From Casuarina equisetifolia (taxonomy: Eukaryota; Streptophyta; Magnoliopsida; Fagales; Casuarinaceae): 64,000 bases of DNA. The stretch covers positions 21,351,258-21,415,257 of the forward strand of contig CM052354.1 in assembly GCA_028551475.1 (NCBI GenBank), written 5' to 3'. Each line of letters opens with the position of its first letter. The first letter of the stretch is position 1. Below are positions 11,251 to 22,118 of the stretch, piece by piece. The notes below the pieces were generated by a model. The model ran no database searches. It was not told the origin of the DNA and saw only the letters and a list, made by a program, of their open reading frames with translations. A program made the position numbers and the translations under genes.

Positions 11251-11700
11251 AATGAATCAAACGTTAAGCATTTGTTTGATGAAGGAATGGCAAACCACGC
11301 ATTCCCACGTCTGTGGGACTGTAAACGTGTCAGGTCAGTTGTATGCAGGGGACACGTTTGTGGAACTGACTTTTAGGGGTGGAGAGTTTAATTATTTATT
11401 GGTATTCATTGTGTGAAGTTACTGACCGATACAATAAAGAGAAAGAGAGTGTGAGAGAGAGAAGAGGCAAAGTGAAGATGTGTGCAAAACTATGTACTAT
11501 CAACCTAAACCAATACAACATTAGCAATATGCCAGCTTAGGGGGTCCATGACGCGCCCCGATGAGACAAAGAAAAAGTGGGCCTGCCAGGACATGTTTCC
11601 CTGTAGTGGAATCCAGCTTTTTACCGCCCATTCCCACGCCCCCCAATAGCTTTTTTGGTGTCGGGGCATTAATGAATCAAACGTTAAGCATTTGTTTGAT
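11251..11700 (+). repeat. Segment bounded by 30-bp direct repeats
   Basis: An identical 30-mer (starts AATGAATCAAACGTTAAGCA) occupies 11,251-11,280 and 11,671-11,700. It encloses 390 bp without a recognisable gene. Copy 2 has the same pair at about 26,752-26,781 and 27,174-27,203, with one substitution in the left one. Confidence 0.8.
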
Positions 11701-11706
11701 GACTCC

Positions 11707-12329
11707 CCATCCCATTGCCTCGTACAATGACTCCCCATCACCACAGAGGAACCTAACTGCCTTATCATCACAGAGTCACCCTGTTTTCTTTGCTGCTCAC
11801 CATCCTCTTTGCCTCTACAGTCTTCGTCCTTCCTAGCTACTCCCTTTCTCTCTCTTCATAAAGAAGCCGTTATTCTTATTCACAGTCTTCCTTTTTGTAT
11901 GCAGATAATTGTTTTCTTTTCTCCCCTTCAAATTTTTGGAATTTGATTTCCAATATGAGAAAATTTTCAAATCAACCGAACAATGGTAAACATTTTTCAG
12001 TACTATTTTGGGGTTTCAAACAAACAATGAAAATCAGTACTTTTCTTTGAATATGTTTTTGCAAAAATATTCTCTTTTATAAGCTACTTTACATTGAATA
12101 AACTTAGCCCAAATTGATGTCATATTTTCTCTTGTTTTCTAAGTTTTGAGCCAGGACTTGGTGAGAACTTTATTTGAACATTGATTAATTGATTAAGTTT
12201 ATCTGTTGCTGTCAGTTGAGAGTTTTAGAACTAACTACTGGTAATTTATCATGGTATATAATGTAGTTGTTGTTTCTTGCTTTCCATTGATATTTGTCAG
12301 CTATCACATAGAGTTCGGGCTGGAATCAA
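11707..12329 (+). pseudogene. DUF212 intron 1 fragment without exons
   Basis: This matches 781-1400, which lies inside intron 1 of the DUF212 gene. It contains no exon. Its right end, GGGCTGGAATC, is joined directly to F-box upstream sequence, so it marks a rearrangement junction. Confidence 0.8.
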
Positions 12330-12338
12330 TTTAAGCTT

Positions 12339-12768
12339 GTTTTCAATTTCAAAAGGTCAAATCAATAGATAGGATAGTCAAGCTCCTTTATTTGGTTAAA
12401 TTGTCTCATTTGTTTTTTAATGTGGAAAAATAAAATCCATTACATTTAAGCCCATTTGAAAAAAATTATATTATTTAAATTAGTTTATTAAGCTTGTTTT
12501 GATTTTAAATAAAGAAACTGACAATTTTTTTGTTAGAATATTTTAAATTAGATATTAGAAATTCAAAGCCAAGTCATATTTGGAGACAATAAGAAAACTT
12601 TAGGTTTCGAGAGAACTTTAATCACACCGCCTTCACCTTCAACTTGACGAAACCCCCAACGACTTTCTCAAAAAAATCTCGCAATGGGTTTTCTGCCGGA
12701 CGTCGCCGACGGCTACCCTAACTGGCTAGATCTGCCACCGGAAGTGACGCTGTCGATCTTTGAAAGGT
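12339..12768 (+). pseudogene. SKIP19-like F-box gene stub (28 codons)
   Basis: This is the upstream region plus the first 28 codons of a SKIP19-like F-box gene (ATG at 12,684, reading MGFLPDVADGYPNWLDLPPE). It is nearly identical to 17,888-18,318. The frame is cut after FERF inside the F-box at 12,768, where unrelated duplicated sequence begins. SKP1 binding is not possible from this stub. Confidence 0.85.
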
Positions 12769-14627
12769 TCATGCTTGTTTATACATGGTACTACTATAGT
12801 TACAACTGATAGTGTTCATGCTTGTTTTCTGTCCTGTTCATGTAATTGGAGATTGGTCATGAAGTATAGTAATTGGTTTCTGCAGAAGAGTTAACGATAT
12901 TAATAATTCTACAAGTGCTGCAGAATTAGCAATTTGATGTATCACTATAAAAAATTATTTATGAAGGAAATGCAGCGTCATGGATTTTTAATGTAGTGAA
13001 TTTATACTTCACAAACATTCAAATGCATGGAATATTACTTGCAATTGCTCTACATAAACTAATAGGAGAAAATGAATTACCGTCATTATTTACACTTGTA
13101 ACTTCAATGGTTTGTGGAGAATTAGAGACCAATACCTATAATTGAAACAAGAAGATGATTAGAGTGTTATAGGAGAGCAGGATCTGTGGAAATTGAAATT
13201 TGTCTTTCAAACACAAATCCCATGTACCTCCAGCTCAACAAGACATTGAACATGAGTTCTTAATTACTGCTTGGACATGTCTGGACATGTCTAAGTCTTT
13301 CATCGAATCACATCATATCATCTGCATTCTCTTAGATAATGTGTGCGGCACAATTTCTTTATTTCTTTCATTCTTTTCAGTTCAAAAGCCCTTCTAATGA
13401 GAATGGTATGTAAACAGTTGTAACAATTTTTTCATGCATGAGAAGATGATGAAGATCAATATTTAAAATAGCGTTTAGAACTGCTAGCATCTGTGTAAGA
13501 GAAGTTGAACCCCAGAAACCGAGCTTTGGGCTGCTAAAGTCTTAGCTTATCGAGGGCTAATTTGGTTCAATTCACTGGCTTGAGTGTATCCTAAATTGAT
13601 AGTACATTAGTCTTCTATGTTCCTCATATGTGACTATATTCCCATATGTTGTAAGTTAATTTCAAAGAAAGAAGTGAACGTTTTAATAGAAAGTATATGT
13701 GACCGGAATAAATGAAAAATCTCACGTATGCTAACAAAATGTGCATCCTTAGTACAAGAAGATTAACTTCTATAATATCATTCATAGTTGCCATGACAAT
13801 TTTTCTATTGTTTCCTATGGTCAATCGATATTTAGATTGTTCTTAAGAAACCTCGATTTTATATCCCAAGCTCATTCATCATTGATGGGAACCATCGCAT
13901 GTCGCATCAACTGAAACTTCATTAACTCTAATTTCCTGAAATCAAGAACCAGATATAGTTGGCTGCTACCAAAAAACTGAAAGTGCATTTTATCTTGCTC
14001 TCGGATAGATTCATTGTAACTGTTGAAAACTTGAAAGGGTCTCTCTCTATCTCTATCGAAGTTGTTCACCTGCTCTTGGTGTTATTCGCATGTCAGCTTC
14101 CTGAAATGTTCTTGCGTGTTCGGTGTCCAAGATCTTATCGTTTTCTATATTTCTCCTTTTTGGTTAAGGGGTCGGGTTGCTATCATCTTTTCATATGTGG
14201 TGGTGCTGGTGAGCCCCTTCACTTTTTACCCGTCACCGTGGGGGTCCATGGAGAGCTATTTGCACAGAATCTCATCTTACTTTTTGTTCTTCTACTTGAT
14301 ATTCTTATGGCTACGATATGAAGATTAGACAGACAACATGTCCAATCTGAAGATTAGATTCATGCCTCAACTTTTCACGGGTACCAGAGGTACAATTGCA
14401 TCACAGTGACGTTCACTTTGATCCGCATGCTAAATCAATAAATAATCTACTGGAAGGCCTTCTTCTCTATTAAAACCAGTCCTTAAAGGAAGGGGAACAT
14501 CCCAAGTACTGAAATGTTCTCATATACATATTCGTTTTATTGCATTTTATTTTTCATTCTGGAAAAATATTTTTAAGCCTTCATTTATAGTTTCCTTTTC
14601 CTAAAGTTTGGGTCTATCTTCATACAC

Positions 14628-14969
14628 TGTTGAAAATAGGTGTTGTCTCACATTGGAAGTGAGAGGATGAGTCGATGGTCTTATAAGTGATGAGAATTCT
14701 CCACCTAATACCTTAAGGTTTTAGAATGAACCTTCACACTCTAATATGGTATCAGATCCATGGATGAGCCTCCGCTTCATAAACCCCTACGCCTCAAAGT
14801 TGGGCTTCAGTCCACTTGCAATATTTATGTTAACATGCAAGTGAAGGGAGTGTTGAAAATGAATATTGTCCTACATTGAAAGTGAGAGGATAGACATGTG
14901 GTCTTATAAGTGATGAGAATTTTTTACCTTATATCTTAAGGTTTTAGAACGGACCCTCACGCTTTAATA
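14628..14969 (+). mobile_element. TRIM-type mini LTR retrotransposon, 342 bp
   Basis: Two 119-bp direct terminal repeats (14,628-14,746 and 14,851-14,969) start TGTTGAAAAT and end near TAATA. Right after the first comes TGGTATCAGATCC, a primer-binding site like that for initiator Met tRNA. Just before the second is the purine tract AAGTGAAGGGAG. The 104-bp interior codes for nothing. The element is flanked by TACAC on both sides (14,623-14,627 and 14,970-14,974). The paralogous site near 34,221 is empty with a single TACAC, which shows the insertion directly. Movement would have needed enzymes from an autonomous element. Confidence 0.92.
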
Positions 14970-16137
14970 TACACCTTTAGCATAAAGATGCTAGGTTAGG
15001 AATGGATGGTTGATAGGCCAAAGAATTTTCACGAGATTATGACCTCCTACTGTTTTTGTCCTTCGTCCCACAATTTCTCCGCAACCAAACAGCCAAACAA
15101 AGTCCTTAAGAAAACCGCAACAACACGGTACTGTTAAAGGGCGGGGAGAGAGAAAGAGAGAGGACTGATTGCGTATTGATGCATGGAAAGATTGCGTATT
15201 GATGTTTGTGCGAACATAGACATCGACGGCCCAAAATGGCTGAAGTGTTGGTGACCCTTGAGCATGCAGCGGGCCCACGCACTGGCGATTGATGAGGAGG
15301 CTCTATCTGTCGATTTTCAAATATAAACACATGGATTATTAAAATTTTAGCAGCTTCCAAAGAACAATATGTAGTAGGTTGAAGAAGGGTATACAATTGT
15401 TCTAGTATCGTCTCCATATTGGAAAAGGTACGTCGAGCTGCGACTCGGGACCTGAAGCTTGGGCCTTCGAGTATAAAATCCACAAGGGATTTTGGACAGG
15501 AACGTCTCTGCCAACCGACTGTGGAGTGAATCAGGTGGACGAAGGATAAGATTAGGGCACAAGAGCGGGAACCCAGGACCGAACTGTAACAGTATTCTTC
15601 ATAGCCAAGTTCGCAAAAGCGTTTTACACCCCTGTTAAAGACTTTCCCGCATCCTACTTGGGTCGGATCCCCAAATATCCACCCGGCCAGCCCTTCTCTT
15701 TCAGACAATAGGGCCTCACTTACAAGAACTACATAACTAAAGGCCCACAAAAGTTTGGGCTCCCAAAATACATGTAACATTGTTGATACGATCTGGTTCA
15801 TTAGCAATCACCCAAGCTGTAGATATATTTATAAGTGGCTTGAAAATAAACGTTTGTGTTGGTGTGGATGTGAAGGACCCCCAAACTATCATTAAGGCCA
15901 TGAAATACGTTGTCATTTTTTAGCCGCATAGTAATCAATTAAGATTGGGGGTTATCGGGCCCTAGTAGAAGAGTTACATTGCATAGACTATAACTCTCTG
16001 GTTCTCTCTGGTTCTCTCTTTGTGACTATGGAAAGCTACCAAAATTTATGAGAACATATATAGATTATCAGTAAGTAGAGAAACTAACATGCCTTTGCCT
16101 ACATAGAAATACATGCTATAAAAATGTGGCTGAGGTA

Positions 16138-16153
16138 TTAGTAGTAGTAGTAG
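16138..16153 (+). repeat. Short TAG microsatellite
   Basis: About five TAG units. The paralogous site near 34,809 is shorter. Confidence 0.7.
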
Positions 16154-16291
16154 CCTTTTGTAGGCAACTATCATTAATATCAGTGGATTTTCATATGTAA
16201 TATGAAATTCTAACACGATTATGCCATGCCATTGAAATCTTAGAACTGAGTCACGTTTTCAATTGATCAACCATGATCATCTGTTAATGTA

Positions 16292-16565
16292 ATGGCAGGT
16301 GAATCAAAAGATGATTCTGATCCTTACGGTAAGTATCATGTATTGAAGCCTGCAGAGGGCGGTTGAAGAGGCGGATTCGTATCCATCCCCCACTGAGGGT
16401 TCTGCTTGTTCAACGACTGCAGATGCATCTCCGGCTCCATCTATTAGTGGTGAGGACGAAATCTCACCCCTTTGTGGCTCGAATTTTGACGACGCTGCAT
16501 CTCTGACACTACGGTCTCCTCGGTTGTGGAGAATGACGCAACTTCTGTCGGAGAATGAACCATGA
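16292..16565 (+). pseudogene. Gene-like fragment, unknown
   Basis: A frame from the ATG at 16,292 reads MAGESKDDSDPYGKYHVLK and stops after 24 codons. An overlapping frame, open from 16,350 to a TGA at 16,563-16,565 (71 codons), is rich in Ser, Pro, Glu and Asp, as in coding sequence. A one-base frame change would link them. I do not recognise a family, and chance frames are possible. Confidence 0.25.
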
Positions 16566-16656
16566 ACTACCGCAATGATGCCCTCCTAGGATTAGTTTTA
16601 GGCAGAAACGAAGAAAAGACGAAAATGTTTACAATCGAAGAGTGGTAGATATGTTT

Positions 16657-17085
16657 ACGATAATACAAGGCTATTTGCTCCTCCCTGATGAGTGGGTGTT
16701 GGTGGAGAATATTAAAAAGTTGGTGAAGCACATTCACTGATTATCCCTGGCAGAAGAAGAGGGTGACTTGCGACAAAAACTTAAAGATCATCTCATCGGT
16801 GAGTGGCGGGTCCCAGAATAAGATAATTCCTTCCACGGTCCATTCAATGCAAACAGCTTTGCATTTAAGTCTTCTACCACTTGGAATGGGCACGGGCATG
16901 GGCGTCACCTGTACACTTTTTTCTTTTGTTGTTAGAAGTAAACTTAATTTATAATACTTTTCTTTTTTAGTAAGTGGTACGTAAGTTCTTAGTCCCTTAA
17001 AAACTGAAGATATAATGTTGTTGATGGCACATGTGACGAGCAGTTGGGCTTAAAGAAAAATTGACGTCGCCATCCCCATGTGTTT
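16657..17085 (+). repeat. Dispersed repeat block, copy 1 (pair of 35,277-35,555)
   Basis: The block begins ACGATAATACAAGGCTATTT and includes CCTGGCAGAAGAAGAGGGTG, also found in the LTR relic at 19.65-19.85 kb. In both copies it is followed by GTTGTTGAwGGCACATGTGA. No gene is seen. Confidence 0.8.
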
Positions 17086-17887
17086 CTTGTCGGAACTCTG
17101 CATCAGGTGCCAATTATAGAGCACTTTTGTGATTACTTTCTTTTCTTGTTTGCCCATATACGTGACCCATCTCAGTCTCCTCTTTCTCTCTCTTGATAAA
17201 ATCATTCAATGAAATCAAGAGTTCCACCAACCCTAGGTGCTCCATCACGCGTGTTGGTCAGGCAAATAGAGGGTCAAATGGTTTTCAAAATTCGAGTAAT
17301 GCCTGTTGTTAAGCTGTTCAATAGGCTTTTAACCATCGTAGAAACCATTACTTGTTTTTATGAACTATTACTTATTTTGTTTTAAAGAAATTTTAAGAAT
17401 TTAGTCAAGCTTAAACATATATAATTTATAGAGAGAGAGGGAAAGGGATGGGGGGAGAAAGGGTGAAAACCACATAAAGGAGTTGGAAGAGTGACCAAAC
17501 ATCAATGCAATGCGACAAAAGAGGGTATTTGAGTTAAAGTTTTATGCCACAGGTTCAAGGAGATTGTCGGTGGAGCAAAGTTTTTCTTTATTAGAAAAAC
17601 ACGGCAATGATTTTTAATCCAAAATTAAGCCTATTCATGAGTGGTTTGTGTTCCAAACGAAGGCCAAAAGGAATAACTTATGGGACATGAAATGATAACT
17701 ATTTTTTAAATAACTAATTTTTAAAATTTTAATATTTTTAATATGATATCAAAGTATTATTTTAAATAGTACAATTTGTAGCACATGAAATTGAACCTTT
17801 ATGATTATTTTATATTAGTTTTTAAATCTAAAGTGTTAAGACGATAAGCTTAAGAAAAAGCTCAATAAAGGACTTATATCATGGATT
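17086..17887. other. Non-coding; promoter-like fragment at its left end
   Basis: About 17,085-17,200 shares GGAACTCTGCATCAGGTGCC and CCCATATAyGTGACCCATCT with 36,240, 44,190 and 47,540, a family of promoter-like fragments. No coding sequence is seen in the rest. Confidence 0.5.
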
Positions 17888-18668
17888 TGGATTCGATTTC
17901 AAAAAGTCAAATCAATAGATAGGATAGTCAAACTCCTTTATTTGGTTAAATTGTCTCATTTGTTTTTTAATGTGAAAAAATAAAATCCATTACATTTAAG
18001 CCCATTTGAAAAAAATTATATTATTTAAATTAGTTTATTAAGCTTGTTTTGATTTTAAATAAAGAAACTGACAATTTTTTTGTTAGAATATTTTAAATTA
18101 GATATTAGAAATTCAAAGCCAAGTCATATTTGGAGACAATAAGAAAACTTTAGGTTTCGAGAGAACTTTAATCACACCGCCTTCACCTTCAACTTGACAA
18201 AACCCCCAACGACTTTCTCAAAAAAATCTCACAATGGGTTTTCTGCCGGACGTCGCCGACGGCTACCCTAACTGGCTAGATCTGCCACCGGAAGTGACGC
18301 TGTCGATCTTTGAAAGGCTGGACGCCGTGGAGATCCTAATGAGCCTGGAGAAGGTGTGCTCGTCGTGGTGCAGGCTCTGCAAGGAGCCGTCGATGTGGCG
18401 CTCCATCGACATGCGCTCTTCCAGACCCGGCGCGTTTGGTTTGCCCACGATCGCACCGTTGTGCCGCGGCGTCGTCGCTCGCAGCTGCGGCGAGTTGGTT
18501 GATATCGACGTGGGGTTCTTCTGCAGCGATGAGCTTCGTCTTTTGTTTGGATTTGATTTGGATTATGGGCGACAAAGGAAGGTTTTGATTGATAAATTAC
18601 CGACGCAGAAGGTCTTCTTATTAGCCATGACTTTTGATTCTGCGTACCAATTAACACCAGCATGCTGA
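17888..18668 (+). pseudogene. SKIP19-like F-box gene, truncated after exon 1
   Basis: ATG at 18,234. Residues about 13-60 hold a full F-box (WLDLPPEVTLSIFERL...VCSSWCRLCKEPSMWRSID). The SCGELVDIDV segment follows, then SDEL. After that the frame runs into sequence that is intronic in the copies at 48.2 and 49.1 kb (TTTTGTTTGGATTTGATTTG). The end of exon 1 and its donor site are therefore deleted, and the LRR exon is absent. The remaining 144-aa frame could still give an F-box-only peptide, but I regard it as a pseudogene. Confidence 0.8.
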
Positions 18669-19645
18669 CATTGTTTTCTTAAAAGGTAACGTGAAATATT
18701 AAAAAAACCTCTAAATTATCTTTAGTTAGGTACAATTTATGTTCTCTTTTTTTAACTAACATTGTTTATAATATATTTTAATTAATGATGCTTTATGGTA
18801 CAATTTAATTAATGCATATTTAATCGATTAAAAAGCATCTATATCTGACCATGTCACAATTTAACTACAATAATTTGATAGAGTCAAATATGGTATAAAT
18901 TTTAGGATTTAGGGTTTTATTCCCATCAAATATCGATATTGATGTGCATTTCATGGTACATGATATTAATAATAAAAAATGAAAGGCCAATCAATGAAGG
19001 ATTCTAAGCCCATATTTAACCATATCTTTGAGTTTGCTTCCTTTATTTCTTTTTGACTTATTTATTTATTATTATTATTTCGTTTTGACGTCATGCAGCT
19101 TAAACCGTCACAAAAACCACCGTGGGAGATGGGGGTGGGTAAAGGGATCGGCGTCGTAGTGCGTATTTGCAGTAGTTGATGGGCATTGAAGACGATAGTC
19201 CAAAGGTATAAGTATGATGATAAGGATAGGGTGCCCTGTCCCATTGCTTCTGCGAGAAACCGGCCAGTGGAGACAAAGGGACCATCCGATATCCCCTAAA
19301 GGCTTCCTACATCTTTTTTACGAACAGTTGTCTTTACTTCCTGTTCTCTTGTTGTACGCGATGGAATAGGAGACAGTATCTCTCATAAATCTTTACTTTA
19401 TCTTTAACCCGTCACCTCCATCAACTGTAAGGTGAGAGTTACTTAATCAACACTATTCTTTGGTTTTTTTTTTAAAAAAAAATCAAATTGGTAGCTTTTG
19501 TCTTATGTTTTTAATGTTCTCCCCCATTACGCCATTAACATCAACTTGATCAACAAATTAGCATTGTTTCTTTAAAACGGAACATCAAAGAAAAACGCGG
19601 GCATTGTTTCCTTCAACTTTGAGTGGGACCCACGCTGTGACGTCT
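18669..19645. other. Non-coding stretch
   Basis: AT-rich sequence with scattered short frames on both strands. I see no gene, and no duplicated partner in the window. Confidence 0.5.
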
Positions 19646-20065
19646 TTGTTTGTCGGGAAAAACACATTCATTGATTATCCCTGGCAGAAGAAGAGGGGGA
19701 CTTGCGGACTGGCCTCTCAACACACCCCCGCAGTTGGTGAAAGCTTTGTTTGTCAGAGGAAAAGCACATTCATTGATTATCCCTGGCAGAAGAAGAGGGT
19801 GACTTGCGGACTGGCTTCTCAACACACCCCCGCAGTTTCAGTTTCGTGAAAGCTTTGTTTGTCAGGAAAAGCACATTCATTGATTATTTGCAGTCCCAAA
19901 GTGTTGGGTTTCCAGTACCAGTGGGGGGCAATACACCATCAGCTGCGCAGAGGCGTGGTTCTGATACCATCTCAAAACACATGGTGTTTTGAGTGGCGGG
20001 TCCCAGGCATAGTAAGGCACAAAGGCTCATTCTGGGACTGACTTCTCAACACACCCCCGCTGATT
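19646..20065 (-). mobile_element. Decayed LTR element relic with tandem 100-bp units
   Basis: Read on the minus strand, TGTTGAGAAGTCAG (from about 20,048) starts an LTR-like piece. It ends beside TGGTATCAGAACC (near 19,960), a primer-binding site. Two later copies of GCGGGGGTGTGTTGAG look like a purine tract joined to an LTR start. On the plus strand this appears as two and a third units of about 103 bp carrying CACATTCATTGATTATCCCT. Fragments of the family recur at 16.73 and 35.35 kb. It is too worn for a full model and may be a TRIM with a repeated 3' end. Confidence 0.55.
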
Positions 20066-20577
20066 TGCAGTTTTTTCCTACGGCAGAGCTTTTAGTTTCA
20101 CCTCAAAATTTTAAACCCAAATTCCAAAAACTGTGCAACGATTCCTGCAATTTTAGATTGGGAAAACCGACCTAGTGAACATTAAAGAGCTTGGTAGAGC
20201 AGTTGACATAATTGCTTTTCTTGATAAATGAAGAGAGAAAGACAAGAGATAAGCCATAAAAGTCATTTCTATCACTTAAAATTAAGCGGAGGTGTGGTGG
20301 ATGGTTTTGGTATTGATGACAAATCTTAAAAAGATAACTCTTCTTTACCTGCCTCCAATCCTGAATTAAATCCTTATTAAATGATACCATGACTTTTTAT
20401 CTTTTTACTTTTTTAAGATTTCTCATCAATCTTGCCTTACAGTTGCATGTGTTTGTAATTAAACAAAGTTGTGGGTTGTTGTGTTTTTTTCTTCTTTTTG
20501 TTAACATGATTAATCATACTGTAAACCCCATACCATTTTCGTTGAAGAAGATTAATTGATGAAGGTGGAAGTGTTAG

Positions 20578-20585
20578 TATATAAG
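20578..20585 (+). promoter_or_regulatory. TATA box of RNase T2 copy 2
   Basis: TATATAAG lies 104 bp upstream of the ATG at 20,682. The promoter matches copy 1 closely, so the pseudogene may still be transcribed. Confidence 0.55.
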
Positions 20586-20681
20586 TGCACGTAAGAAGAC
20601 TTAGATATCATCTCCTTCTCCTTCTTCTTCTCTCTCTTGCTTTTCCTCTTTCATTGTGAAACATTCTTGAGTGTCTTGAGC

Positions 20682-21529
20682 ATGGGTTTTCGGTTATTTT
20701 GCTTAGTATTTTTTTTCACTGTTACAGCTTCACAAGTTAACTATGACTACTTATATTTATCGCTGCAATGGCCTCTGTCATTTTGCAGCGCTGCAAATCA
20801 GTCGTGTAGTCCGGATGTTCCTGAATACTTCACAATTCATGGCCTATGACTAGAGTTGAACCCTGCCGTTCCAGTTATTTGTAGTGGACCTTCTTCTTTC
20901 AATAGTACTTTGGTATGAAATTATTAAAGGTTGTTGAAATGTGATTATATTCTTACTAGTATTTGAGTTATACGGTCTAATGATTGATTCTTTATTTGTT
21001 ATATAGTTTGACATCGATCTCCATGGTAAGCTAGTTGAGTTTTGGCCAAGTCTAAAACTCCATACTTCAAATGAAGATTTTTGGGCTTATCAGTGGAACA
21101 AGCATGGAAGCTGCTCCGGTTTCTCGCAAGTCGACTATTTTAAGAAGGCTGTGGCCCTGGTAGAGGATACTCTTCCGATATATGTGGAGGAGCTTTTTTA
21201 CCAAAAAGGTTCGTATTTTAATTACTTTAAGACTTTTTTTTTTCTCTTTTGAAATTTTTTTATTAGTATTTAACTAATGTGTATATATATTTTTTTTGTC
21301 TTCAACTTTTGTGACAGAGATATTTCGAGGGTCAAGTTATTCATTAGCAGAATACCAGAATGCCCTGGCTTCGATCTCTGTGGTAGATATCGAATGCAAC
21401 ACGGATGCAGTTGGGCAGACGCAATTGTTAGAAGTTAGGTTTTGTTTTGATAAAACTGGGCATGGAGTTCAAAATTGTGCTTCGATTTTTCCTTCATTCT
21501 GCCGCAGTGGAAGAATTTTGTATCCATAG
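20682..21529 (+). pseudogene. S-like ribonuclease T2 pseudogene (copy 2)
   Basis: The exons correspond to copy 1: 20,682-20,912, 21,007-21,208 and 21,318-21,529, all with intact GT-AG borders. Codon 56 is TGA (20,847-20,849) where copy 1 has TGG for the Trp of FTIHGLW. Translation therefore ends three residues after the first catalytic His, before the second. The remaining frame past the stop is open and close to copy 1, with a few replacements (for example IYQGSS to IFRGSS), so the stop is recent. The second catalytic motif is unchanged at DNA level. Confidence 0.9.
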
Positions 21530-22118
21530 ACAGTTACTAGTTTTATGCTGTTTAATGAGTGGTTTCTTAATGTAGATTTTATGTAGTTTGTTTAATGTTT
21601 GGGTTTTCAAAGACTGGTTGTTTATTGCTTAATGTATGTTTTTTTTTTCTTTTAATTCTAGTTGTTTAATGTAAGTTGTTTGCTAAGAAACTTGCCCTCT
21701 CATCTGGGTCACTTGACCACGAGATCCAGTCCTACACGACTTTTGGCAGCCACCACATGTTTGATCAAGGGCTCCATCCTACACTGGGACTAAAATATAA
21801 TTCACGGCAATTGAAAAATAAAGCAAGAAAAATGAAAACATACCCATATATGCATTGAGAAAAACGAGTTCTAAACAAAATTTCAATTAGAAACAGAATG
21901 CGGCAATAAACTAGCTATGGAAATAAATAGAGAGGTAAAGCCGCAATGAGTGAGATGGTAGAGTGGTAGTGGTGAAGCGTTATTATCAATTTTTTTTTTT
22001 ATTGTATTGAAAATGATTTTGTATTAATTACAATAACAAAAATTTAAAAAGCTATATTATTTTATGTTTGTGAACTTAAAAGAAAATTCGTCAATAAAAC
22101 ATCTTTACAGAGACCAAA

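Larger units (their letters stand above)
5662..12329 (+). repeat. RNase/F-box duplicon, copy 1
   Basis: This segment is paralogous to 20,172-27,833 in the same order and orientation: RNase T2 gene, DUF295 relic, three 80-bp repeats, F-box/DUF295 gene, repeat array, then a DUF212 intron fragment. Similarity starts sharply at CTAGTGAACATTAAAGAG. It ends at GGGCTGGAATC, where this copy switches to an F-box fragment and copy 2 continues into DUF212 exons. Identity is very high by eye, with a 947-bp indel as the main size difference. Confidence 0.9.
12780..16210 (+). repeat. Non-coding duplicon, copy 1 (pair of 32,344-34,873)
   Basis: The sequence matches 32,344-34,873 in order, with two large differences: a 342-bp TRIM insertion here and about 540 bp (15,000-15,530) absent from the other copy. 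No conserved protein frame is shared. In copy 2 the block begins right after the DUF4408 gene, so part of it may descend from that gene's 3' flank. Confidence 0.85.

Noticed and set aside
15106..15807. 233-codon minus-strand ORF
   Set aside because: No recognised domain, low coding feel, and the paralogous stretch near 34,223-34,432 is interrupted and shortened. Probably a chance frame.
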